From: an uncultured Collinsella sp.
Lineage (GTDB): Bacteria; Actinomycetota; Coriobacteriia; Coriobacteriales; Coriobacteriaceae
Reading direction: 5' to 3'
Length of the DNA: 64,000 bases
Assembly: GCA_900542325.1 (NCBI GenBank)
Contig: UQMY01000005.1
Location: 18,727-82,726, forward strand
In this document: one piece after another, positions 7,717 through 17,600 of the stretch
Layout of the letters: each line of letters starts with the position of its first letter
Position numbering within the stretch: the first letter of the stretch is position 1
Notes under the pieces: generated by a model
The model's input: the letters and a program-made list of their open reading frames with translations, nothing else
The model's database searches: none
What the model was told of the DNA's origin: nothing
Position numbers and translations under genes: made by a program

Positions 7717-10700
7717 ATGCCTGTTCGAATCTATACCACCAACGCCGGCGCGGATTTGAGCGATGCCGAGGCGGCGCTGCTTGCCGACCTTATTGCCCGC
7801 CACGGGCGTGCCGTGCTGCTGGCGCCAACGTTTGCCGAGCTCGACCTGTGCCGTCATGATGCGGCGGAAGCCGGCGTTTCGCTGGGTATTGACTACAAGA
7901 CGCCTACATCGTGGCTTCGCTCGCTTTGGGAGCTTTTGGGCGACGGGCGCGGTTTCGTCGACAACCTGCAGCGCCAGATGCTGTTTTCGGACATGGTAGC
8001 GCGCCTCGACGACGCCGACCTGCAGCCGCTTTCGCGCAGCCAGGGCACGGTGCGTATGCTCGCGCGTATGGCTCGCGATGTGCTGCCGGGTGTGGCAGGG
8101 ACAGGCACCGAGCGTTGCTGCGACAACGTTTGCAAGCCCAAGCCCAAAAGCGACGCCGAGGCTCGCGTGTTTGAACTTTTGTGCGCCTATGCGCGCGGTT
8201 TGGACCGTCGAGATATGGTCGAGCCCTGCGAGGCGGCTGACATTATGGCCGATGCCCTGGCCGATAACCTGCCGGCGTGCACCCGCGCCGTATGCGTGCG
8301 CGGTATCACGTCGTTTACGCACGGCCTGCTCGAGCTGCTGTCTGCCGTGGCGAACAATGGGGGAGAGGTCGTCGTACTGCTTGCCTGCGAGCAGGCGGCG
8401 ATGCGCGAGGAGCTTGCCGCGGCATTTGATGCCCGCGGTGTGCTGTTCGAGGCCGCGCCGCTGAGGGAGGACGCCGTCGCGTCTGATGCCGCTTGCGGGA
8501 CCGCCGCTCAGCCTGCCTTTATTGAGGTCGCCGGCCCCCATGCCCGTGCCCATGCTTATGCGGACGCCATCGATAAGTTGGCGAAAACGCACAAGGAGTC
8601 CAAGGCCGATAAAGCTACCGCAACGCCCGTCGACCCCGTGCACGTGCTCGTTGTTTCTGCCCGGGCGCCCCAGCTGTTCGGTGAGCTCGCCTCTCGTCTG
8701 GCGGCTCGTCATATCGCTGCCGAGACAACCGAGTTCACGGCGTTTTCCCAATCCATCGCGGGCAGGCAGTTTGCGGCGCTCGCCAACCTGATCGAGCGTA
8801 TGAAGGCCGCCGACGAAGGGGCAGCTTCTAAGACTGAGTGGTGGCCCGCGCCGGAGCTTACCGACTGGATTTACAGTCCGCTTTCGGGCGCTGATGCCGT
8901 CAATGCCCGTACCTTCGATAAGAATATGCGTCTCTCGCGCAGCAAGACTACCGCGGGCGTTAAGAGCCTGCTGCAGAGCGTCCAAGGCCAGGTGAGGGGC
9001 GCGCGCAAGGCGGCGAGCGACGAGAACTGGTTTAAGAACGTGCCGTGCGTGGTCTCGGACGTGTTCCAGGCGCTGTGGCGTGACAAGCCCGTGACGGCGC
9101 TCAAGGCCATGCTTGCCGTTGCCGAGGCACTGCCCGATCGCGCGCTTGGTGGTCTCGACGGCCAGGCCCGTCGCCAGGCGGAGGTGGCCCTGCTGCGCCA
9201 CGCGATCGACATCCTTATGAACGATGCTCGCGCGCTCGACGTGTCGCAGGCCGCGACCGTGCCCGTGCTCGATGGCATTCGCACCAAGGTGGACAAGCGT
9301 AGCACCGCCTACGATTACGAGACCTACGAGGTTGACCGTGCGCCACGTGCCCAGGTTCGCTTTACTTCGCTTGCCGATGCGGCGGCCCTGCGCCCCGATA
9401 GCTACGATGCCGTGCTGTTTGCCGACGTCGACCTGGACAGTTATCCGCTCTCACATGAGGAGGGCCCGCTGGCAACGCTGACGGCGAGCCTCGGTCGCGA
9501 GGGCGTGACGCTTGAGCCTGCGGCCTTGCTGCGCGCACGCTTTGGCCGCGCGATACAAGCGTCGCGTGGTCCGGTTACGCTCGCCCGTGTGACCCACGAT
9601 CGTCAGGCGCGCGAGTGCTATCCGGCGGCCGTGTGGACCGAGTTGCGGGCGCATGCCGAGGCCGCTAACGATGCTAAGGCCGCTGACGCCGACAAGGCCG
9701 CTGACGCCGACAAGGCCGCTGACGACGCTAAGGCCGTTGGCGCCGACAAGGCGAAGTGTGTGGGTGAGGGCGATATCGTAAGGGACTTCGATCCCGCGGC
9801 AGGCGAAGGTCTTAGGCGCGAGCGCGTGACCTGCGAAGCTCCTCAGCACCTGAGCGATGAAGCCATTCCGTATTTGGTCCTGCGTCGTCGCGATGGCGAG
9901 GGCGAGGATGCGCCGCTGGTGCCGCGCCTGACGTCTGCCTCGCAGATCGAGGCCTATTCGACCTGCCCGCTATGCTGGTTCGTCTCGTACCGCGTGAAGC
10001 CCCAGTCGATCGACGCTGGCTTTGGCAATATGGAGAAGGGCAACTTTGTCCACGACGTGCTGGAACACTTGCATGCCCGTCTGCCCCAGGAGGGCATGGA
10101 GCGCGTGACACCCATGAATCTGCCACGCGCGAAGGAGCTGCTGCGCGAGGTCTTTGACGAGACCTTGGCCGAGCATGCGGGCAAGCGCGGTACCGAGGGC
10201 CCGCTCGTGCCGCTCTCCCCGGTGGAGGAGCGCCAGGTGGCCGAGATTTTGCCGCAGCTGGAGGGCGTTCTTGCCTACGAGTCCGAGGCGCTCGCGCCCT
10301 TCGCGCCGCGCTACCTGGAGTTTGCGTTCAACGAGCTCCAGGTCGAGTATGCCGGCTGGCCGCTCGGCGGGCGCATCGACCGCGTGGATGTGGATGCCGA
10401 GAATCGCGCCGTGGTAATCGACTACAAGCATCGCACGGGCGTTGAGGAGTTTAAACTCGCCGACCCCACGGTGCGCGACGAGGAATCGGGCGAGGCCGCC
10501 ATCGACGACCCGCGGTGGCTGCCGCCCCATACCCAGACGCTTATCTATGCGCAGGCCATGCGCCGGGCGCTGGATCTGGATGCCCGTGCGGCGCTCTATT
10601 TTTCGACCAAGGGCGGCAAACCGGCGCTGCGCGGCGCCGCGAGTGCCGAGCTGCTCGAGGAAGAGCGCGGCGACGGCCGCATCCCGGGGCTTAAGAAGGG

Positions 10701-10887
10701 CTTTCCCGGCGAGGGTGGCAGCATGGACTTCGACGCCCTGCTCGATCGCGTGGAGGCCGGCATCGCCGAGCGCCTGCACGAACTCGAGGCAGGCGACGTT
10801 GCCGCCGTCGACCCGACGTCGGCTCAGGCCGCGCATGCGCGCTGCTCGTATAACCACGAAGGAACGTTTGTAAGGAGGGACGTGTAG
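7717..10887 (+). CDS. AddB/RexB-like PD-(D/E)XK nuclease family protein
   Basis: 1056 residues. The C-terminal quarter is a RecB-family nuclease: YSTCPLCWF entry, GGRIDRVDV, VVIDYKHRTG (catalytic D-x-K) and HTQTLIYAQAM. The N-terminus lacks the G-x-G-x-GKT P-loop that opens B. subtilis AddB, as expected for a dead-helicase scaffold that has decayed further. Only one Cys (ARCSYNH) is found near the C-terminal end, where AddB carries three Fe-S ligands. A low-complexity Ala/Asp/Lys repeat (ADADKAADADKAADDAK) sits near residue 650-675. GTGGAGGA precedes the ATG. The downstream AddA-like gene starts three bases after its stop, so the pair almost surely works as one complex in double-strand break end resection. 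Confidence 0.82.
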   Translation: MPVRIYTTNAGADLSDAEAALLADLIARHGRAVLLAPTFAELDLCRHDAAEAGVSLGIDYKTPTSWLRSLWELLGDGRGFVDNLQRQMLFSDMVARLDDADLQPLSRSQGTVRMLARMARDVLPGVAGTGTERCCDNVCKPKPKSDAEARVFELLCAYARGLDRRDMVEPCEAADIMADALADNLPACTRAVCVRGITSFTHGLLELLSAVANNGGEVVVLLACEQAAMREELAAAFDARGVLFEAAPLREDAVASDAACGTAAQPAFIEVAGPHARAHAYADAIDKLAKTHKESKADKATATPVDPVHVLVVSARAPQLFGELASRLAARHIAAETTEFTAFSQSIAGRQFAALANLIERMKAADEGAASKTEWWPAPELTDWIYSPLSGADAVNARTFDKNMRLSRSKTTAGVKSLLQSVQGQVRGARKAASDENWFKNVPCVVSDVFQALWRDKPVTALKAMLAVAEALPDRALGGLDGQARRQAEVALLRHAIDILMNDARALDVSQAATVPVLDGIRTKVDKRSTAYDYETYEVDRAPRAQVRFTSLADAAALRPDSYDAVLFADVDLDSYPLSHEEGPLATLTASLGREGVTLEPAALLRARFGRAIQASRGPVTLARVTHDRQARECYPAAVWTELRAHAEAANDAKAADADKAADADKAADDAKAVGADKAKCVGEGDIVRDFDPAAGEGLRRERVTCEAPQHLSDEAIPYLVLRRRDGEGEDAPLVPRLTSASQIEAYSTCPLCWFVSYRVKPQSIDAGFGNMEKGNFVHDVLEHLHARLPQEGMERVTPMNLPRAKELLREVFDETLAEHAGKRGTEGPLVPLSPVEERQVAEILPQLEGVLAYESEALAPFAPRYLEFAFNELQVEYAGWPLGGRIDRVDVDAENRAVVIDYKHRTGVEEFKLADPTVRDEESGEAAIDDPRWLPPHTQTLIYAQAMRRALDLDARAALYFSTKGGKPALRGAASAELLEEERGDGRIPGLKKGFPGEGGSMDFDALLDRVEAGIAERLHELEAGDVAAVDPTSAQAAHARCSYNHEGTFVRRDV

Positions 10888-10890
10888 ACC

Positions 10891-13800
10891 ATGGATCTTT
10901 CGACTTTGATGCCGCAACAGCTGCAGATCGTCAAAACGCTCGACCGTCCGCTGTTTGTCTCGGCGGGTGCCGGTTCGGGCAAGACCTTTACCCTCACGCG
11001 CCGCATCGTCTACGCGCTCTCGCCCGAATCCGGTCCGTTCGTTGAGCATCTGGACCAGGTGCTCGCCATTACCTTTACCAAAGACGCCGCGGCCGAGATC
11101 CGTGACCGTGTGCGCCGCACGCTCATCGACGAGGGCATGGACGAGGAAGCCCTGACCGTCGACGATGCGTGGATCTCGACCATTCACGGCATGTGCTCGC
11201 GTATCCTGCGCGCACATGCGTTGGAGCTGGGCATCGATCCCGAGTTCACGGTGCTCACCGATACCGACGAGCTTATGGACCAGGCTGTTGAGCATGTGCT
11301 GGCCCGCGCGACGGCGCCCGATGCCGCCCCCGAGCTCGCCGCTTCGCTTAAGGCCCTCTACGCTTGGTATCCCATGGCGGGCGAGGGTGGGCCGTTTGGC
11401 GCCGGTACCACCATTAAAGGGCTGGTGCGTGAGCTGCTGGAGCTCTCGAGCCAGCTGCCGGGCGGTATGGACGACGTGTGCGTGGCGCGCGGCCAGGCCG
11501 ATACCTCGGCACTCGCCGATGCCTATCGTGCGGCGCTGGGCGCAAGCAAGGCCGCGACCGAGAAAGCGCAGGTGGCACTCGATGCCATCGACGCGTTTGA
11601 GGCGAGCGGCAAAACCATGGAGGATGCGGCGCGACTCATGATGTCGTGCAGCATGCCTCGGGCGAGCAAGGCGTTTTCTAAGGAGCAGGTGGAGCTACTC
11701 AAGGCCGAGGCTGCCGATGCGTTTATCAATATCGTGCTGGCCTGCGGTGGTCCCGCGCTCGATGCGCTGGCGGGGCTTGCTCGTGCTGTGGAGGCGGAAT
11801 ACCGCGCGCTCAAGGCTGACCAGTCCGCGCTTGATAACAACGACCTGCTGCGCATGGCGTACGAGGCGCTGCGCGATTATCCCGCCATCCGAGCGGCCTA
11901 TGAGGGTCGCTTTAAGATGGTCATGATCGATGAGTTCCAGGATACCGACCAGATGCAGGTCGATTTGATCCGTCACCTGACGGGCGCGGGGGAGCGCGCA
12001 CTGTGCACCGTAGGCGATGCGCAGCAGTCGATCTACCGCTTCCGTGGTGCCGAGGTCGAGGTATTCCGTCGCCAGGAGCGCAAGGTGGGTTCGACGACGG
12101 CGTCCGAGACGGTCGCCACGTCCGATGCCCCCGCCGGCGAGCTCGTCAAGCTTGTACGCAACTTCCGCAGCCACGACGAGGTGCTGCGCTATGTGGCGCG
12201 CGTCTTTGACGGCGACACCGGTGGTTTGATGCAGGGGTTCTTGGATCTTGAACCGAGCGACGAACGCGAGGACAAGCTCAAGGCGAAGGCATCGCGCCGC
12301 CAGGCGATTTTCGTTGCCGGTGGCAGTACGCAGGAGCGAACGCAGGCGAAAGCTCGTGCGATTGCGGAGCGATTCCAAGCACTCGTTAAAGCGGGCCAGC
12401 CCCAGGGCAGCATGGTCCTGCTGCTGGGCCGCATGACCAACGCCGATGTCTATGCGCAGGCCTTCCGCGACCAGGGGCTCGACTGCGTGATCGCAGGCGG
12501 CTCGGTCTTTGCCCAGGCAGCCGAGGTGCAGACGGTGCGTGCCCTGGTGTGCGCGCTTGCTAACCCGGCCGATACGGCGCAGGGTCTTATGCCGCTGCTG
12601 GCCTCGCCGATGTTTGCGCTCGGCGCTCAGGAGTTCCTGGCGCTGGCGACCAAGCTGGACGACCAGACGGGGGAAACCTCGCGCCGCAACATCGACGTGG
12701 GCATCATGAGCGATTCCGATGTGCCGGGTTTGCAAGACTTGCCGCTCGTGACGCGCGCCCGCGAGGTGCTGCGGTATGCGCTCCGTCGCGTGGGCCGCGA
12801 TTCGTTCGCCGCCATCGCGCGCGACGTGGTCAACGCCTCCGGCTGGTTTGTACGTCTGGCACAGCGTGGTCCCGAGGGCAAGGCCATTGCCGCCAACGTG
12901 CTCAAGGCGCTCGACGCCGTGGCCGAGGCAGAGGCCGAGCTCGGCAACTCGCCGCGCTCCATTGCGCTCGCCTTCGACCGCTTCTTGGCGGGCAAGGAGG
13001 CCCCGGGCGCGCTCAACGAGGAGGGCGACGGCGCGGTACGCATCATGACGGTGCATGCGTCCAAGGGTCTGGAGTATCCGGTCGTAGCGGTTGCCGAGTG
13101 TTTTGGCGTGCGTAAGTCCTCGGGTGCGGCACAGATGGGTCGCGTCGAGGGCGGAGCGCAGATCGTGGCGCTGCCGGCACGCTTCGACGGCGTTAAGCTC
13201 GCGGACGGAACCTTTGTGAAGGGCGACGACGTCAAAAAGCAGTTTGAGCATGCGTTTAAGGGCAAGGGCACGTCGTTGTGGCTGCCGCCAGAGCTCATGG
13301 AGGACGTCTGTGCGACGGGCTCTCCCGCCGAGGCATTTGCCCGCCTGCGCGACGACGACCTGCAGCTTTCGCTCGAGGAGCGGGCCCGCTTGCTCTATGT
13401 TGCCATGACGCGTGCGCGAGAGCTGGTGATCTTGGCGATGGATGCCGGCGTGAGCCGCGGCAAGCTGTGCGCGCCGACCTTCGACGTCGAGACCGATCTG
13501 ACCTATGACGTGCTGCGTCGTATTCTGCCTACCGACGCTCTGGACATGCCGCAGCTCGATGCCGACCGCCTGGTGTTCGACAACTCCCAGCCGGGCGACT
13601 ACGAGCTCATTTCGCTCGCGGACTTTTCCTTTGGCGAGCAGGCGTTTGAGGCCAACGCTTCACTGGATGCCGAGGGCAGGCTTGTTCGCGGCGATGTCGA
13701 TACAGATACTGCCGACGATTCGGCCAGTACAATCGTCCCCGGTCCTGCCGACCCCGAACCCGATGCGTTCGAGCTCGTGCATCCCCAAGCGGTGGGCGTA

Positions 13801-14514
13801 CGCATGGGCATCTGCCCGTATCCGGTGCGCGATTCGTACAGCTACTCGTCAATTGCCGCGGCGCTGCATGCCGAGTCCGAGGACCGTGCCACCGAGGCGC
13901 ATGTGCCCATGGACGAGGCTGGCGATGATGCGGAGTCTGATGGTTCCGAGATGGCGGATGCAGACGTGGCCGCTGTCGAGCCCGCCGGCAATCCCATGGC
14001 GCTGGGCTCGGCCTTCCACGCCGCCTGCCAGTGGCTGATCGAGATGGGTGCCGATGCGCTGCCCGCCGAGCGTGCCGACGCCCTGGCTCGCCTGTGGCGC
14101 CTGACGCCGGAACAGCGCGAACGCTTCGACGTTGCCCTGGATCGCTGGCTCAAGTCGGCGGTCCGTGCCGAGCTGCTTGCCTGGCCGTGCGTTCGCGCCG
14201 AGGTGCCGTTCTTTTCGCTGGGCTGCGAGGACGAGGACATCGCTCGCTACGGTGCATATGCCGAGGGCGCCATCGATGCTTTGGCGACGAACCCGGCGGA
14301 TTCGTCACGCGCGCTGGTCATCGACTACAAGACGGGCGGCACACCGGACGAGACGCCGGAACAGCTGCAGGAGAAGCACGCCCTGCAGGCGCGCGTTTAC
14401 GCTGATGTTCTGCACAAGGCGGGCTTTGAGGCCGTGACCGTCAAGTTCGTCCGCGTGGAGCAAGTCGACCCCGCCAACCCGTGCGAGCCTCAGGTGGTCA
14501 CCTACAGCCTCTAG
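10891..14514 (+). CDS. addA: AddA-like UvrD-family helicase/nuclease
   Basis: 1207 residues. Superfamily 1A helicase motifs appear in order: SAGAGSGKTFTLT (Walker A, about residue 22), TFTKDAAAEIRDRV, MIDEFQDTDQMQ (Walker B), GDAQQSIYRFRGA, VHASKGLEYPVV and LLYVAMTRARELV. The C-terminus holds a RecB-type nuclease with ALVIDYKTGG and the QLQEKHALQARVYADVL helix. AddA loads at DNA ends, unwinds and cuts to create 3' tails for RecA. The partner is the immediately upstream AddB-like gene, in one operon. The symbol is by homology and context. Confidence 0.88.
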   Translation: MDLSTLMPQQLQIVKTLDRPLFVSAGAGSGKTFTLTRRIVYALSPESGPFVEHLDQVLAITFTKDAAAEIRDRVRRTLIDEGMDEEALTVDDAWISTIHGMCSRILRAHALELGIDPEFTVLTDTDELMDQAVEHVLARATAPDAAPELAASLKALYAWYPMAGEGGPFGAGTTIKGLVRELLELSSQLPGGMDDVCVARGQADTSALADAYRAALGASKAATEKAQVALDAIDAFEASGKTMEDAARLMMSCSMPRASKAFSKEQVELLKAEAADAFINIVLACGGPALDALAGLARAVEAEYRALKADQSALDNNDLLRMAYEALRDYPAIRAAYEGRFKMVMIDEFQDTDQMQVDLIRHLTGAGERALCTVGDAQQSIYRFRGAEVEVFRRQERKVGSTTASETVATSDAPAGELVKLVRNFRSHDEVLRYVARVFDGDTGGLMQGFLDLEPSDEREDKLKAKASRRQAIFVAGGSTQERTQAKARAIAERFQALVKAGQPQGSMVLLLGRMTNADVYAQAFRDQGLDCVIAGGSVFAQAAEVQTVRALVCALANPADTAQGLMPLLASPMFALGAQEFLALATKLDDQTGETSRRNIDVGIMSDSDVPGLQDLPLVTRAREVLRYALRRVGRDSFAAIARDVVNASGWFVRLAQRGPEGKAIAANVLKALDAVAEAEAELGNSPRSIALAFDRFLAGKEAPGALNEEGDGAVRIMTVHASKGLEYPVVAVAECFGVRKSSGAAQMGRVEGGAQIVALPARFDGVKLADGTFVKGDDVKKQFEHAFKGKGTSLWLPPELMEDVCATGSPAEAFARLRDDDLQLSLEERARLLYVAMTRARELVILAMDAGVSRGKLCAPTFDVETDLTYDVLRRILPTDALDMPQLDADRLVFDNSQPGDYELISLADFSFGEQAFEANASLDAEGRLVRGDVDTDTADDSASTIVPGPADPEPDAFELVHPQAVGVRMGICPYPVRDSYSYSSIAAALHAESEDRATEAHVPMDEAGDDAESDGSEMADADVAAVEPAGNPMALGSAFHAACQWLIEMGADALPAERADALARLWRLTPEQRERFDVALDRWLKSAVRAELLAWPCVRAEVPFFSLGCEDEDIARYGAYAEGAIDALATNPADSSRALVIDYKTGGTPDETPEQLQEKHALQARVYADVLHKAGFEAVTVKFVRVEQVDPANPCEPQVVTYSL

Positions 14515-14525
14515 CCCTCAATAAC

Positions 14526-14588
14526 TTGCGGTGGAATACAGACCGTTTTGGCCAAAAAAGCCGGCAAACAGTCCGTATTTCACCGCAA
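14526..14588. repeat. Imperfect palindrome between addA and dnaE
   Basis: TTGCGGTGGAATACAGACCG faces CGTATTTCACCGCAA across a central GGCCAAAAAAGCC. Most of the 63 bp can pair. A partial T-run exists only on the complementary strand centre, so it may be a terminator, a repeat, or both. Confidence 0.6.
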
Positions 14589-14688
14589 CTCAATAGGAGC
14601 CGTGTGGGTTTGGCTAGGTTCGGGTGCTGTCCGTGCCGTGGGGTAAAATCGTTCAGTCAGAACACGAACCCGCATCGGAGCTCATCAC

Positions 14689-17600
14689 ATGGCATTCGTC
14701 CATCTGCACAATCACACTGTTTTCTCCATGCTCGACGGCGCAACCCGTATCCAGGATATGGTCAACCGTGCCGTTGAGCTTGGCATGCCCGCCGTGGCCA
14801 TTACCGACCACGGCTACATGTATGGCGTGCCCGACCTAGCGCTGGCCTGTGACGCCGTTAACCACAACACGCCCGAGTACAAAACCTGGAGCCACGACAA
14901 GGCCTTCTTGGAAAAGGACCGTCGCGACGAGCTGGTGGAGCCCGATCCCGAGGCAAACCCGCGCGAGCATGCCCAGTACGTTAAGGACATGGCCATGTGG
15001 GACGAGAAGGGCAACATCGACGAGCTCAAGCCGCCTCTGGTCATCAAGCCCATTTTTGGCTGCGAGGTTTACTTTACGCCGGACGAGACGCTCGCTCGCG
15101 ACCATAAGCCCGAGCTCTACCACATGATCCTTCTGGCCAAGGACCAGGGGGGCTACGTCAACCTGATGCAGACGGTCTCCGAGGCCGCCGTGCAGGGCTT
15201 TTACTACAAGCCGCGTGTGACGCTCGACAACCTGCGCCGCCATGCCAAGGGCATGATCTGCACGAGCGCCTGCATCGCGGGCATCATCCCCAAATACATC
15301 GACCGCGGTGACATGGAGGGCGCCATCAAGTGGGCCGAGACCTTCCGCGACACCTTTGACCCCGGCGACTTTTATATCGAGATCCAGGAACACGGCATTA
15401 CCACCGACAACGGCCTGACCGACGAGCAGATGGACCGCACGCTCATCGACATCGCCAAGCAGGTGGGCGTCAAGGTCATCGCCACCAACGACTTCCACTA
15501 CCTGCGCCGCGAGGACGCGCCCGTGCAGGACGTCATCATGTGCATTGGCATGAACGCCAAGGTCGACGACCCCAACCGCATGCGCATGACCGGCTCGGAG
15601 TTTTACATGAAGACCGAGGAGGAGATGCGGGCGATGTTTCCGTATTGCCCCGAGGCCTGCGACAACACGCTCGAGATTGCTGACAAGTGCTACGTCGAGC
15701 TGGACTGGGACTCCATCATCCTGCCGCGCTTCCCGTTGCTTGACCCCGGCGAGACGCACGAGAGTCAGTTCCGCCGCGAGTGCGAGAAGGGCCTGCGCCA
15801 GCACTACGGTGACGACTGGGCCACGCGCGAGATCGGTGGCGTCAACATCAAAGAGCGCTTTGAGTACGAATACAAAGTCATCTGCGACAAGGGCTTTGCC
15901 GCCTACTTTTTGATTGTTGCCGAGTACGTGCAATGGGCCAAGGACAACGGCATCGGCGTCGGCCCCGGCCGTGGCTCGGCTGCCGGCGCTATCGTCGCCT
16001 ACGCCATGAACATCACCGCGTTCGATCCGCTCGAGAACGGCCTGATGTTCGAGAGGTTCCTGTCCCCGCAGCGTACCGAGATGCCCGATATCGATATGGA
16101 CTTCGACGATGAGCGGCGCCTCGAGGTCGTGGAGCACGTTCGCCAGCTCTACGGCCCCGAGAAGGTCACCCACGTCATCACCTACTCGACCATTAAGGCC
16201 AAGCAGGCCATCAACGACGCCGCTCGCGTCCTGGACTACCCGGTCTACATGGGCCAGCGTCTGTCCAAGATGGTCTCGAGCGACCCCAAGGTCAAGCTCA
16301 AGCAGGTGCTCGAAAAGCAACCCGGCAAAGAGGACCTGTTTAACCCCGATTTTGCCGAGGCATATAAAAAGGACGACGACGCCCGCCGCATCATCGACAC
16401 GGCGCTCTCAATCGAGGGCCTCACCCGTGGCGAGGGCGTGCACGCGTGCGCCGTTCTGATCTGTCGCGACCCCGTCAACGAGCACGTGCCCACCAAGCTC
16501 GACACCAAGGGCGGCGTCGAGATTACCCAGTACGAGGGCCATACCGTTGCCGATATGGGCCTGCTCAAGATGGACTTCTTGGGCCTACGCACGCTGACGG
16601 TTATCTCCAAGGCCAAGGCCAACATCAAGAAGAACTTCGGCATCGACATCAAAGAGGAAGAGATTCCCTTTGACGACCCCGAGATCTTTAAGCTCATGGG
16701 CTCCGGCCACACCGCCGGCGTCTTCCAGGTCGAGTCCGCCGGCATGACGGCCACGATCAAGAACATGAAGCCCACCGAGTACAAGCACGTCGTGGCATTG
16801 ATCGCCCTGTACCGCCCGGGCCCGCTGGGCGCCGGCATGGTTTCGTCCTACATCAACCGTATGAACGGCAAGGAGCCGGCGGTCTCCTATGACGACCGCC
16901 TGGACGACATCCTAGGCGAAACCTACGGCACCATGGTCTACCAGGAGCAGGTTATGCTCATCTCCGTCGAGATGTGCGGCTTCTCCAAGGGCGAATCGGA
17001 CTCGCGTATCCGTAAGCCCGTGGCTAAGAAAAAGATCAAGCTGCTCACGTCGACGGTGCTGCACTGGGAGGATGGCTCGGACGAGACCACCTACGACCAC
17101 TGGATGAACGGCGCTATCAAGAACAACTACACGCGCGAGGTCGCCCAGAAGATTTGGGACGATGTTCTCGAGTTCGCATCTTACGCCTTCAACAAGTCGC
17201 ACTCCGCCGGCTACGCCATTCTGGTTATGCAGACGGCGTGGCTCAAGGCGCACTATCCGCACGAGTACATGGCGGCCGTTTTGACGTCCTATACGGGCAA
17301 GACCGACAAGATCGTGCACTACGTCTCGGCATGCCGTCACGACGGCATCCCCGTGCTGTCGCCAGATGTCAACGAGTCCGGTACCGAGTTCACGGCTACC
17401 AAGGAGGGCGTACGCTTTGGTCTGGCCGGCATCCGCGGCGTGGGCACCGGCGTGGCGCAGGCGATTATCGCCGAGCGCGAGGCGGGCGGCCCGTTCAAGA
17501 CGCTGCACGATTTTGTCGAGCGCGTGGACTCCAGCCAGGCGAACCGTCGCGTGATTGAATCGCTCATCAAGGCAGGCGCCTTCGACTCCACGGGGTATCC

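Noticed and set aside
7630..9201. 523-codon minus-strand ORF inside the AddB-like gene
   Set aside because: Composition (Arg/His/Gly-rich) is typical of antisense shadow frames in GC-rich coding DNA; the plus frame has nuclease motifs.
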